From Shewanella cyperi (GTDB lineage Bacteria > Pseudomonadota > Gammaproteobacteria > Enterobacterales > Shewanellaceae), in NCBI RefSeq assembly GCF_017354985.1, contig NZ_CP071501.1, forward strand, positions 1,321,501 to 1,385,500: 64,000 bases of DNA, read 5' to 3'. The position numbers and the translations under genes were made by a program. Under the pieces are notes generated by a model, which was given only the letters and a program-made list of their open reading frames with translations, ran no database searches and was not told where the DNA came from. This document shows positions 53,731 to 62,530 of the stretch, one piece after another. Each line of letters opens with the position of its first letter. Within the stretch, counting starts at the first letter, position 1.

Positions 53731-55800
53731 ATGAAATATCGTAATGGCCTGCTTTGCCTTTTGGCGGCGTCGGCCTGGTCGCTGTGGCTTTGGGGTTGTG
53801 AACCCAGTTCGTCCAGGGGCCTTATCAGCGAACAGGAGCCGGTAAGGGCCGCTGCCTATGGCAGTTGGGCCTCGCCCCTGTCTGCGGCCGATGTGTATCG
53901 TCAAACCGATCAGTTGCTGACGCTGCAAAGTGTCGGCAACCGGCTGTATTTCTCCCAAAGCTATGGTGAACAGGGCGGTGGCGTGGGTGTTGGTCGTCTG
54001 GAGCCCGATGGCGCCGTGGTACCGGTAGTGGGGGCTGGCTTTGATGCGGTCAGCCGGATCCATGAATACGGCGGTGCCCCATTTCTTGCCATAGGGCAGA
54101 CCCTGTTCGCCACCCGCCGCAGCGATCAGCTGTTTTACCGCTTTGCGCCCAATCAGCCTCCGTTGGCACTGACCCCCAACGGTACCCGCCATGGTGACTG
54201 TATTGCCTATCCCAAGGGATCACGCATCATCTGTGTCCGCGAAGATCATCGGCAGCAGGGCGAGGCCAGGGCCAGCCTGGTGACCATTAACCTCAATTTC
54301 CCCGGCGAAGGCGACACCCTGGTGGATGGCCATGATTTTATCAGCTCACCCACCATCAACGCCGACAACAGCCAACTGGCCTGGCTGACCTGGGAGCATC
54401 CCAATATGCCCTGGGATAACACCCAACTATGGCTTGCCGATCTCGACCGCAAGGGCCAATTGCAAAATGCCCGGGTGGTGGCCGGCAATATCCGCAAGGG
54501 AGCTGTGACCCAGCCTCTGTTTTCCCCGGCCGGCACCTTGTATTTTATCGCCGACTTTGACAATTGGTGGAACCTGTACCGGCTTAACCCCAATGGTCAG
54601 GTGCAGCAGGTGCTGCGCCGCCCTGCGGACTTTGCCGTACCTGCCTGGCGTATGGGGTCACACAATTTTGCCTTCGAATCCGAAAATCAACTGATAGCGG
54701 CCTACCTGCACAACGGTGAAGCATCCCTGGTGCGCATCACCCTCGACAGTGGCTCGGTGGAAAAACTGGCGGTGGACTTCGGCGAAATCAGTCAGGTGGT
54801 GAAGGGCCATGATGGCGTCTATTTTATCGGGGCCAAGGAAACACCGGAAAAGGGCATATACAGGGTGGCAGGCCGCGGCGTGGAACTGGTCTATACCCCC
54901 CAGCTGGCCAGCCTTGATCCCCGTTATGTGTCACGGGCACAAAATATCAATTTCCGCACCTCCGGCGATCAATGGGCCTGGGGTTACTTCTATTGGCCCC
55001 GTAATCCCCATTTCCAGGGGCTTCCTGATACCCGGCCGCCGCTGCTGGTGACCCTGCACGGTGGCCCGACCGCCAAGGCCAGTCTGGCATTTCGCAGTGA
55101 TATCCAGTTCTGGACCAGTCGCGGCTTTGCCGTGCTCGACCTCAACTATCGTGGCAGCAGTGGTTTTGGCCGTGCCTATCGCCAAAGCCTGTACGGCAAT
55201 TGGGGTAAGGCGGATGTGGAAGATGCCGTTTATGCCGCCAAACACTTGGTGGACAAAGGTTGGGTTGATGACGAGCGTTTGGCCATCAGTGGCGTCAGCG
55301 CCGGTGGAGCTACCGTGCTCGGCGCCCTGGCCTATGACGATACCTTCAAGGCCGGTGCCGCCCGCGGCGCCATCAGCGATCTGGAATCTTTGGCCCAGGA
55401 AACCCACAAATTTGAGAGTCATTACCTGGACAAGCTAATTGGTCCCTGGCCCCAGGCGCGGGAGGTATATCACAACCGCTCGCCTCTGTACCGCCTGGAC
55501 AAGCTGGCCGAGCCGCTGCTGCTTGCCCAGGGACAGCATGATAATGTGGTGGCCCCAACTCAGGCGCGGGCCATACGCGATTCCTTGCTGGCGCGCCATG
55601 TGCCGGTCGCCCTATTGGAATTTCCTGACGAGGCCCACGGTCAATGGAAACCGGATAATCTCGCCAGGGTGCTGGAAAACGAGCTGGGCTTTTACGGTAA
55701 GGTGTTTGGCTTCACGCCTGCTGACCAGGTGCCTGTGCCGGATCTGATGCCCATGCCCGGCTCAGTCGTAAGTCCCGCGGCGGATGCCGGAAGTCATTAG
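53731..55800 (+). CDS. S9-family (prolyl oligopeptidase/DPP-type) lipoprotein peptidase
   Basis: 689 residues from the second of two adjacent ATG codons behind GGGGGAG. The lipoprotein-type signal ends in LWLWGC. The beta-propeller (about 50-420) is followed by an alpha/beta-hydrolase domain: nucleophile Ser in GVSAGGATVLGA, Asp in GQHDNVVAP and His in DEAHGQWKP. LLVTLHGGPTAKA is the oxyanion region. It probably cleaves oligopeptides or dipeptides at the cell envelope. The stop is followed by short tandem repeats. Confidence 0.9.
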   Translation: MKYRNGLLCLLAASAWSLWLWGCEPSSSRGLISEQEPVRAAAYGSWASPLSAADVYRQTDQLLTLQSVGNRLYFSQSYGEQGGGVGVGRLEPDGAVVPVVGAGFDAVSRIHEYGGAPFLAIGQTLFATRRSDQLFYRFAPNQPPLALTPNGTRHGDCIAYPKGSRIICVREDHRQQGEARASLVTINLNFPGEGDTLVDGHDFISSPTINADNSQLAWLTWEHPNMPWDNTQLWLADLDRKGQLQNARVVAGNIRKGAVTQPLFSPAGTLYFIADFDNWWNLYRLNPNGQVQQVLRRPADFAVPAWRMGSHNFAFESENQLIAAYLHNGEASLVRITLDSGSVEKLAVDFGEISQVVKGHDGVYFIGAKETPEKGIYRVAGRGVELVYTPQLASLDPRYVSRAQNINFRTSGDQWAWGYFYWPRNPHFQGLPDTRPPLLVTLHGGPTAKASLAFRSDIQFWTSRGFAVLDLNYRGSSGFGRAYRQSLYGNWGKADVEDAVYAAKHLVDKGWVDDERLAISGVSAGGATVLGALAYDDTFKAGAARGAISDLESLAQETHKFESHYLDKLIGPWPQAREVYHNRSPLYRLDKLAEPLLLAQGQHDNVVAPTQARAIRDSLLARHVPVALLEFPDEAHGQWKPDNLARVLENELGFYGKVFGFTPADQVPVPDLMPMPGSVVSPAADAGSH

Positions 55801-55852
55801 TACCCGGACATACAAGTACCCAGGCATACAAGTACCCAGATATAAAAGTACA
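55799..55852 (+). repeat. Tandem 16-bp repeats after the S9 peptidase stop
   Basis: AGTACCCGGACATACA, AGTACCCAGGCATACA, AGTACCCAGATATAAA and a partial AGTACAC run head to tail starting within the stop codon. Confidence 0.85.
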
Positions 55853-55932
55853 CAATAACAGCCATGCTGCTGCGGATGAGTCGCCCATGAGGCGCAGCCC
55901 CACGGCAGGGCAATTGAAAACAAGGACAGTTG

Positions 55933-57288
55933 ATGAAAGATCTTACCCAAGGCTCCATTGTGGGCCACCTGACCCGCATGTCTGTACCCATAGGCATAGG
56001 TATGCTGATTCAGACCTTATATTTTCTGGTGGATCTGTACTTTGTCGGCCGGTTGGGGGAGGCGGCGCTGGCGGGCGTGGCGGCCGCTGGTAATCTGCTG
56101 TTTCTGGTGATGGGCCTGACCCAGGTACTCAATGTCGGAACCGCTACCCTGATAGCCCAGGCCGTCGGCCGCAAGCAACAACAACAGGCCAATATGCTGT
56201 TCAATCAATCTACCCTGATAAGCCTGCTGCTGGGACTGGCGGTCCTGCTTGGTGGTTATGGCTTTGGCAGTCGCTATATGCAGACCCTGTCAACGGATGC
56301 GGCAACCGTGAGTGCCGGCCGTGATTACCTGTTGTGGATGTTGCCCAACATGGGGCTGCAGTTTGCCGCGGTGGTGATGGGGGCCGCCCTGCGGGGTACC
56401 GGGGTGGTCAAGCCGACCATGTTGGTGCAAATGTTGTCTGTGCTGGTCAACATAGTCCTGGCGCCAGTGCTTATCGCCGGCTGGGGCACGGGTCATCCCA
56501 TGGGGGTGGCCGGTGCAGGGCTGGCCAGCTCTTTGGCCGCCCTGGTTGCCGTGGTCATGCTGGCTGTCTATTTCCAACGCCTGGAACATTATGTTGGATT
56601 TGACCTGGACTTGTGGCGTCCCCAGTGGCCTGTATGGCGCAAGATATTCGGTGTTGGCCTGCCTGCCGGAGCCGAGTTTATGCTGATGTTTGTCTACATG
56701 GGCGTGATCTTCTTTGTTATCAAGGGTTTTGGCGCCGATGCCCAGGCAGGCTTTGGGCTGGGTTACCGGGTAATGCAGGCCGTGTTTTTGCCTGCCATGG
56801 CGGTGGCCTTTTCCATTCCGGCCATCGCCGGGCAAAACTTCGGCGCCGGACTCGGAGATAGGGTACGGTCGACCTTCTATTACGGCGTTGCCATCACAGC
56901 TGTGTTGATGGCGCTGCTGGGGATCCTCTGTTATAACGAGGCGCCGCTGTTGGCGACCGTTTTCAGTCAGGATCCCGGCGTGCTTGCGATAGCCGCGGGT
57001 TTCCTGACCATAGTCTGCTGGAACTTTGTACCTTCGGCGATAGTATTTGTCTGCTCCGGATTGTTTCAGGGCTTGGGCAATACCTGGCCGGCATTGCTGA
57101 GCACCGCCAGCAGATTGCTGACCTTTGCCATCCCGGCACTGTGGATGTCACAACAAGCGGACTTCTATATCGAACAGATCTGGCTCCTGTCTGTGGTCAC
57201 AGTGATTTTGCAGTGTTGTTTCAGCCTGTGGCTGTTGCAGCGGGAAATGAACAAGCGCCTCGATTTTGTCGAGATCCAACAGAGCTGA
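55933..57288 (+). CDS. MATE-family efflux transporter
   Basis: 451 residues from the ATG (a TTG one codon earlier is weaker). Twelve membrane segments in two MatE halves; the N-terminal half opens with PIGIGMLIQTLYFLVDLYFVGRLGEAALAGV and the second with VGLPAGAEFMLMFVYMGVIFF. It exports drugs or cationic compounds using Na+ or H+ gradients. Its last 28 bp and the adjoining region are duplicated downstream, where the remnant of a convergent merR-type gene is found. Confidence 0.92.
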   Translation: MKDLTQGSIVGHLTRMSVPIGIGMLIQTLYFLVDLYFVGRLGEAALAGVAAAGNLLFLVMGLTQVLNVGTATLIAQAVGRKQQQQANMLFNQSTLISLLLGLAVLLGGYGFGSRYMQTLSTDAATVSAGRDYLLWMLPNMGLQFAAVVMGAALRGTGVVKPTMLVQMLSVLVNIVLAPVLIAGWGTGHPMGVAGAGLASSLAALVAVVMLAVYFQRLEHYVGFDLDLWRPQWPVWRKIFGVGLPAGAEFMLMFVYMGVIFFVIKGFGADAQAGFGLGYRVMQAVFLPAMAVAFSIPAIAGQNFGAGLGDRVRSTFYYGVAITAVLMALLGILCYNEAPLLATVFSQDPGVLAIAAGFLTIVCWNFVPSAIVFVCSGLFQGLGNTWPALLSTASRLLTFAIPALWMSQQADFYIEQIWLLSVVTVILQCCFSLWLLQREMNKRLDFVEIQQS

Positions 57289-57454
57289 TGCTATTTAGCC
57301 GGTAGGCAGCCAAGTCCCAGTAAATTAGTGCAATGAGGCTGGTGACCACCCTGACATCGATTTTGTCGAGGTCCAACAGAACTGGTGCTATTCACCCGGA
57401 TGACCGTCCAAGCCTTCCAGAATAGGGCAGTGGGGCTGATGGCCGCCCTGGCAT
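57261..57454. repeat. Diverged 97-bp tandem duplication of the MATE/merR 3' ends
   Basis: CGATTTTGTCGAG starts copy 1 at 57261 and copy 2 at 57358. Both then read alike up to CCTGRCAT. Each holds the end of the MATE gene on the plus strand and a GGHQPHC end of a MerR-like protein on the minus strand, with the stop at the same place (+30). Confidence 0.85.
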
Positions 57455-57597
57455 TGGGCCACCAGACCGGCCAGAGTGTGGTGCAGCTGCGCTATTCGGG
57501 CCATCTGTTGCGCCAGTGCCAGCAGATGCTTTTTCGCCGCCAGCTTGAGCCCTCAGTCACCGATTGGCAAGCGCGCTTAACTTGGTTAATGTTTTGA
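57388..57597 (-). pseudogene. Remnant of a MerR-family regulator (C-terminal part)
   Basis: From 57552 to 57388 the minus strand reads an open frame of 54 codons, LKLAAKKHLLALAQQMARIA... ending QCQGGHQPHCPILEGLDGHPGE. The coiled coil followed by a Cys-rich CPIL tail is typical of MerR-family C-termini. A stop at 57553-57555 and a frame change precede it; the previous frame (INQVKRACQSVTEG) may be the upstream continuation. No HTH can be found before it, so the gene is truncated. A shorter copy of the tail lies at 57291-57350. Confidence 0.65.
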
Positions 57598-57727
57598 TTA
57601 TACGCAAGGTTTAAATTGATCTACTCTTAACCTCAGGTCGGGCGCAACCCAAGACTCTGGGCTGCACCAAGCGGTAATTTTGCAAGCGGCTGACCCGCAC
57701 CCATGGCCCCCTATTGCCGGAGAATGA

Positions 57728-58471
57728 ATGCCCAAACGCCTGTTGCCCGCGCTGCTGCTCCTGACTTGCATCTGTTGTGATGCGAGTCCGGCATCCATTG
57801 TGGTGGAGTATCGCGACAAGCCCCCTTACAGCTATACCGAGGCCGGTGTCCCCAAGGGGTTCTTGATGGACAGAACCCGGGCTATTTTCGAGCTGGCGCA
57901 GGTATCGGTGCATTATCAGGAAATACCGGTGCGGCGCATTTTGTCGGATATCCGCCGCAATCTTCAGCCTATTTGCTCCCCCAGCTGGTACAAGTTGGCC
58001 GAGCGGGAGCAGTTCGCCAAGTTTTCCTTGCCAATACACCAGGACAAGCCCCATATCATACTGGCTCCGGAGCGGGTGCTGGCGGCAGTGAAACGCCATA
58101 AAACCCTGGCATCCCTGCTCAGTGACGATTCCCTTAAGCTGGGAATAGTGGCCTATGTGTCCTATGGCGCCGAGCTGGACAGGGCCATTGCCGGTGTGTC
58201 CCAGGCCTCGATCCAGACTGCCCCAAGTCCGGATAAGTTGGCACGCATGGTGTCCCTTAACCATGGCGCCGATTACATGTTTATCGACCAGGAAGACTTT
58301 GCCCATATCAACCAAAACGGTGAACTCTCGGCCCTGGGCATGCGGCCGGTGGAATTTCCCGATATGCCCCAGGGATTGAAGCGCTATCTTATGTGTTCAG
58401 CCAGCGTGGATGATGAGACTTTATCGCGCCTGAATCAGGCGATCCTGACGTTGTTGCCCGAGTATAATTAG
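57728..58471 (+). CDS. Periplasmic solute-binding-like protein
   Basis: 247 residues. The Sec signal ends near CDASPAS. The fold resembles family 3 amino-acid-binding proteins ([33 protein letters not shown], then [12 protein letters not shown]), but no transport genes are next to it. Such stand-alone members are common in Shewanella-type genomes and their ligands are mostly unknown. Its gene lies just after the merR remnant. Confidence 0.78.
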   Translation: MPKRLLPALLLLTCICCDASPASIVVEYRDKPPYSYTEAGVPKGFLMDRTRAIFELAQVSVHYQEIPVRRILSDIRRNLQPICSPSWYKLAEREQFAKFSLPIHQDKPHIILAPERVLAAVKRHKTLASLLSDDSLKLGIVAYVSYGAELDRAIAGVSQASIQTAPSPDKLARMVSLNHGADYMFIDQEDFAHINQNGELSALGMRPVEFPDMPQGLKRYLMCSASVDDETLSRLNQAILTLLPEYN

Positions 58472-58504
58472 CCCTGTCCGTGCCTTGGATGGCACGCCGA
58501 ACGG

Positions 58505-58532
58505 TTGATAATTCATCCTGTGATGTTATAGT
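58505..58532 (+). promoter_or_regulatory. Candidate sigma-70 promoter of ybiT
   Basis: TTGATA, 16 bp, TATAGT, about 140 bp before the start. No other gene lies in the gap. Confidence 0.55.
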
Positions 58533-58668
58533 ACCGCGCTTTATCCGGTGGCGTTCCCTGTTGGCGCCCCTTGGTATTTTGCGGCACGTTTGCCCCCGTG
58601 GCAGCGAAGACCGGCCTGCATTGGCTCAGGCGGGTTTATTGTCCGCTCACTCAAATTGGAAAACGCCC

Positions 58669-60261
58669 TTGATCACTACAGCTAACATCACCATGCAGTT
58701 TGGCTCCAAGCCACTGTTTGAAAACATCTCCGTCAAGTTTGGCGGCGGCAACCGTTACGGCCTTATCGGCGCCAACGGTTGCGGTAAGTCTACCTTTATG
58801 AAGATCCTCTCCGGTGAGCTGGAACCCACCAGTGGCAACGTATCTCTGGATCCCAACGAGCGTCTGGGTAAATTGAACCAGGATCAGTTCGCCTATGAAG
58901 AGTTCAGCGTGGTGGACACAGTGATCATGGGCCATAAAGAGCTGTGGAAGGTCAAGCAGGAGCGCGACCGCATCTACTCTCTGCCCGAAATGAGCGAAGA
59001 AGACGGCATCAAGGTGGCCGAGCTGGAGATGGAGTTCGCCGAGATGGACGGTTACACCGCCGAGAGCCGTGCCGGTGAACTGCTGCTGGGTGTGGGTATT
59101 CCCCTTGAACAGCATTTTGGCCCCATGAGCGAAGTGGCCCCCGGCTGGAAGCTCCGTGTGTTGCTGGCCCAGGCGCTGTTTTCCGATCCGGATGTGCTGC
59201 TGCTCGACGAACCCACCAACAACCTCGACATCGACACCATCCGTTGGTTGCAGGGCATGTTGAACCAGCGCAACAGCACCATGATCATCATTTCCCACGA
59301 CAGATACTTCCTGAACTCTGTCTGTACTCACATGGCGGATTTGGATTACGGTGAACTGCGCGTTTACCCGGGCAACTACGACGAATACATGACCGCCGCG
59401 AGCCAGGTTCGTGAGCGTCTGCTGGCGGACAATGCCAAGAAGAAGGCCCAGATTGCCGAACTGCAAACCTTCGTGGCGCGCTTCTCTGCCAACGCCTCCA
59501 AGGCCAAACAGGCCACTTCCCGTGCGCGCCAGATTGACAAGATCAAGCTGGACGAGGTTAAGGCCTCCAGCCGGGTTAACCCCTATATCCGTTTCGAGCA
59601 GGACAAGAAGCTGTTCCGTAACGCCTTGATCGTGGAATCCCTGAGCAAGGGCTTCGACAAGCCGCTGTTCAGCAATTTCAACCTGATAGCCGAAGTGGGC
59701 GAGCGCATCGCCATCCTGGGTGAGAACGGTGCCGGTAAAACCACCATGGTGCGTACCCTTATCCATGAACTGGCCCAGGATTCAGGTACCATTCACTGGT
59801 CCGAAAACGCCAGCATTGGCTACTACGCCCAGGATCATGCCAGCGATTTTGAAAACGACATGAACCTGTTCGACTGGATGAGCCAATGGCGCCGCGAAGG
59901 CGATGACGATCAGGCGGTCCGCGCCGTGCTGGGTCGCATGCTGTTTGGTGCCGATGACATCAAGAAATCGGTCAAGGTGTTGTCCGGTGGTGAGCAGGGC
60001 CGCATGTTGTTTGGCAAGCTGATGCTGCAAAAGCCCAACATCCTGGTGATGGACGAACCCACAAACCACCTGGATATGGAATCCATTGAGTCCCTCAACA
60101 ACGCTCTGGAAAGCTACGAAGGCACCCTGTTCTTCGTGTCCCATGACCGCGCGTTTGTAAGCTCGCTGGCAAACCGCATCATAGAGATCACCTCCAAGGG
60201 TGTGAATGACTTCAAGGGCACCTACGACGAGTTCCTGCGCAGCAAGGGCGTGGAAGAATAA
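58669..60261 (+). CDS. ybiT: ABC-F ATPase YbiT
   Basis: 530 residues from a TTG, equal in length to E. coli YbiT and nearly identical in opening ([21 protein letters not shown]). Two ABC domains without membrane parts: Walker [10 protein letters not shown] and GENGAGKTT, signature regions [15 protein letters not shown] and [14 protein letters not shown], and Walker [10 protein letters not shown] and LVMDEPTNH. The linker helices are around [20 protein letters not shown] proteins act on the ribosome. A terminator follows. Confidence 0.95.
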   Translation: MITTANITMQFGSKPLFENISVKFGGGNRYGLIGANGCGKSTFMKILSGELEPTSGNVSLDPNERLGKLNQDQFAYEEFSVVDTVIMGHKELWKVKQERDRIYSLPEMSEEDGIKVAELEMEFAEMDGYTAESRAGELLLGVGIPLEQHFGPMSEVAPGWKLRVLLAQALFSDPDVLLLDEPTNNLDIDTIRWLQGMLNQRNSTMIIISHDRYFLNSVCTHMADLDYGELRVYPGNYDEYMTAASQVRERLLADNAKKKAQIAELQTFVARFSANASKAKQATSRARQIDKIKLDEVKASSRVNPYIRFEQDKKLFRNALIVESLSKGFDKPLFSNFNLIAEVGERIAILGENGAGKTTMVRTLIHELAQDSGTIHWSENASIGYYAQDHASDFENDMNLFDWMSQWRREGDDDQAVRAVLGRMLFGADDIKKSVKVLSGGEQGRMLFGKLMLQKPNILVMDEPTNHLDMESIESLNNALESYEGTLFFVSHDRAFVSSLANRIIEITSKGVNDFKGTYDEFLRSKGVEE

Positions 60262-60278
60262 TCCTGCCTGTCTGACTG

Positions 60279-60307
60279 AAAAGCCAACCCCAGGGTTGGC
60301 TTTTTTG
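60279..60307 (+). terminator. Rho-independent terminator of ybiT
   Basis: AAGCCAACCC-ca-GGGTTGGCTT then TTTTT. Confidence 0.85.
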
Positions 60308-60478
60308 TGTCTGCTTGCGGCTGAATCCTTGCCAATTACTTGTTTTTGAAACGGCTATGCACTTTACTGGGGGCTGACGTCCGGCCCTTAAGCGCCGGGC
60401 TGCCAAGCAAGCTTGTCGATAATTTCATTAACGCAACGGACGGACTGCGGGGTAGTTGCCCGCCAAGGGAGACAGACA

Positions 60479-60859
60479 ATGGCAAAGAATCCGATTTCCT
60501 GGTTTGAAATCTATGTCAACGATATGGACAGGGCCAGGGCCTTTTATGAAACCGTGCTGGATGTAAAACTGGACCGGTTGGATGTGCCCGCCGAGCAGGG
60601 ATTCCAGATGTGGTCATTCCCGGCCGATATGGAAAGCTATGGCGCCAGCGGCGCCCTGGTGCGTATGCCGGGCTTCGATGCCGGAAACAACAGTACCCTG
60701 GTGTATTTTGCCTGTGAGGACTGCGCGCTGGAGGAGTCCCGGGTGGTGGCCGCCGGTGGTCAGGTGCAGCGTCCCAAGATGTCCATCGGCCAATATGGTT
60801 TTATCACGCTGGCCATAGATACCGAAGGCAATATGCTGGGGCTGCATTCCATGAAATAG
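60479..60859 (+). CDS. VOC-family (glyoxalase/bleomycin-resistance-like) protein
   Basis: 126 residues from the ATG behind GGGA. Two beta-alpha-beta-beta-beta modules: ISWFEIYVNDMDRARAFYETVLD and ALEESRVVAAGGQVQRPKMSIGQYGFITLAIDTEGNMLGLHS. This resembles the VOC group of two-module regulators and enzymes (PhnB-like), substrate unknown. It appears monocistronic. Confidence 0.88.
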   Translation: MAKNPISWFEIYVNDMDRARAFYETVLDVKLDRLDVPAEQGFQMWSFPADMESYGASGALVRMPGFDAGNNSTLVYFACEDCALEESRVVAAGGQVQRPKMSIGQYGFITLAIDTEGNMLGLHSMK

Positions 60860-60997
60860 GTTGCTGGCCCCGGCAGGCTGGTTGACTCCGGGGGCCTTGG
60901 CAATCGACGCTGAGGCTCCCAGGATTGGAAAAAGATTTGTCGCCAATTTAACCCTGTTGTAACATTCCCGCCTCTTTCAGCCGCAAATGGGCGTTTT

Positions 60998-61711
60998 ATG
61001 TTCCCGATTATCCCCCCAGGTGTCGAATTGCCTGCTATTCCAAACGGCGTTCCACGATTGGATTACGAGGCCCCGGAACAGGGCAAGAACTTCTGGGTGG
61101 TGGACGATTTTCTTGATAAGCCCATGGACGTCGCCAACCGCTGTTTCAACGCCACTAACTGGAAAAAAGGTCACCCTTACACCAAGGAAAAATGGCCCGG
61201 CATGCGCACCAAAAAAGCGCTCAAGGCCCCGGAGCTGGCCAAGCTGGAAGACTACGTCAAGTCTGTGACCGGCGCATCCAAACTATGGCTGCCGGAAACG
61301 GCCCCGGGGATCACATTGGACTCCAATGTGGCGCAGCTGGTGGGCAAAACCGAATCCGGCCCGCTGCCGCACACCGACAGCCTGAACCTGTGCCGCCTGG
61401 CGGCGGTGATCTACCTGAGTCCAACGCCGGAACCCGCGGCCGGCACCAGTTTTTACCGCCTGCGTTATCCCAACGGTGCTGCCGGTGGCAATATAGTGAC
61501 ACCGCCCCATATCAATCTGCGCGATGCCCTCAATGTGCAATCCTTGCCGCCCCAGGCCTGGTACGAAGAGTTGAAGGTGGAAAATCGCTTCAACCGCCTG
61601 TTGCTGTACAAATCCAATCTGGTGCACAGCGCCAGCGGCTACTTTGGTCAGGATAAGCGCGATAAACGCCTGACGGCGCTGTTCTTCTGGATGGCAGATC
61701 TGCCGGAATAA
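60998..61711 (+). CDS. DUF6445-like putative Fe(II)/2-oxoglutarate oxygenase-fold protein
   Basis: 237 residues, no signal. HTDSLN near residue 125 fits the HxD and LVHSASGYFG the distal His of Fe(II)-dependent oxygenases, with RLTALFFWM as a possible co-substrate Arg region. Substrate unknown. The region 60860-60997 before it holds no gene. Family name given from memory, not from a search. Confidence 0.72.
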   Translation: MFPIIPPGVELPAIPNGVPRLDYEAPEQGKNFWVVDDFLDKPMDVANRCFNATNWKKGHPYTKEKWPGMRTKKALKAPELAKLEDYVKSVTGASKLWLPETAPGITLDSNVAQLVGKTESGPLPHTDSLNLCRLAAVIYLSPTPEPAAGTSFYRLRYPNGAAGGNIVTPPHINLRDALNVQSLPPQAWYEELKVENRFNRLLLYKSNLVHSASGYFGQDKRDKRLTALFFWMADLPE

Positions 61712-61715
61712 AATA

Positions 61716-61744
61716 ACCGCCAGCCCCATGGGGGAACTGGCGGT
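61716..61744 (-). terminator. Terminator between convergent genes
   Basis: ACCGCCAG and CTGGCGGT pair around a 13-nt loop; a T-rich tract follows on the minus strand. Confidence 0.65.
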
Positions 61745-61773
61745 CATCTTGGCTTGGCTTGAGCCCGGCGCGT

Positions 61774-62331
61774 TTATTTATCGGGCTTGATGCACTGGGC
61801 CAACAGGGCCTCGAAGAAGGCACTGCCCTTGCGCCGGGCAAAGGCGATGTTGCGCTCCGGGATGCTTTCGGGCTCGTTGTAGCTTGCCAGTGCGGCCGCC
61901 ATGCCTTCTTCGCGAATGATATGCAGCGTGGGGTAGGGCGCGCGATTGGTGTAGTTGGCCGGGTCATCCTGGGGCTCGCCGTCGAAACAGTAATCCGGGT
62001 GAAAGCTCGCCAATTGGTAAGTGCCCTCGTAGCCTTCTTCCACCAGCAAATCTTCGGCGATACCCAGCAAATCCAGATAGAGGTAAAAGCCTTCAAATCC
62101 CCGTGGCAGGATGAAGAGGGTTGTTTCTATGCCGGGCTGCTCATCCAGCAGCTTGCACTCGTCCAGCAGCGCCTGCAGCACATAGTCCATACGGGTCTCT
62201 TCGCAGACCCGATAGCGAATGCTTTTTCGCTCCACTTCGCGGCGGGCGAAGGGGCATATGTTGTACTTCATGATGACCGACTTGACCCAGGCCTCGGTAT
62301 GGGCGGCAACCTGGGCGGTATTCTCATCCAT
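61774..62331 (-). CDS. DUF1415 family protein
   Basis: 185 residues from MDENTAQVAAH behind AGGAG; a longer upstream frame is rejected. The conserved start WVKSVIMKYNICPFARREVE, the centre FHPDYCFDGEPQDDPANYTNRAPYPTLHIIRE and the end identify this cytoplasmic family of unknown function. Two cysteines (NICPF, DYCFDG) are candidates for a functional role. Confidence 0.85.
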   Translation of the reverse strand: MDENTAQVAAHTEAWVKSVIMKYNICPFARREVERKSIRYRVCEETRMDYVLQALLDECKLLDEQPGIETTLFILPRGFEGFYLYLDLLGIAEDLLVEEGYEGTYQLASFHPDYCFDGEPQDDPANYTNRAPYPTLHIIREEGMAAALASYNEPESIPERNIAFARRKGSAFFEALLAQCIKPDK

Positions 62332-62474
62332 CAGTGACTCCTGAAATTCTTGCCCGGCAGAAAAGGGCGCCATCATAAGTCTTGTCACAGTGCGGAGCAA
62401 CCGCAAGTGGCCTCTTGGGAGCGCGGTCTTGTGTGTCAAAACCCTTGTCACACTAATTCTCACTTGATCATTAA

Positions 62475-62495
62475 ATAAAAATCATTATCATTCGC
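62475..62495. promoter_or_regulatory. Fur box upstream of the TonB receptor
   Basis: AATAAAAATCATTATCATT matches the 19-bp Fur consensus with a few mismatches, 35 bp before the start. Confidence 0.75.
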
Positions 62496-62530
62496 ATCTG
62501 ATTTTAATCAGAACCAAAGGACTCCTGCGA

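Noticed and set aside
57385..57597. 70-codon plus-strand frame after the MATE gene
   Set aside because: It is antisense to the MerR remnant, which has a recognisable family tail.
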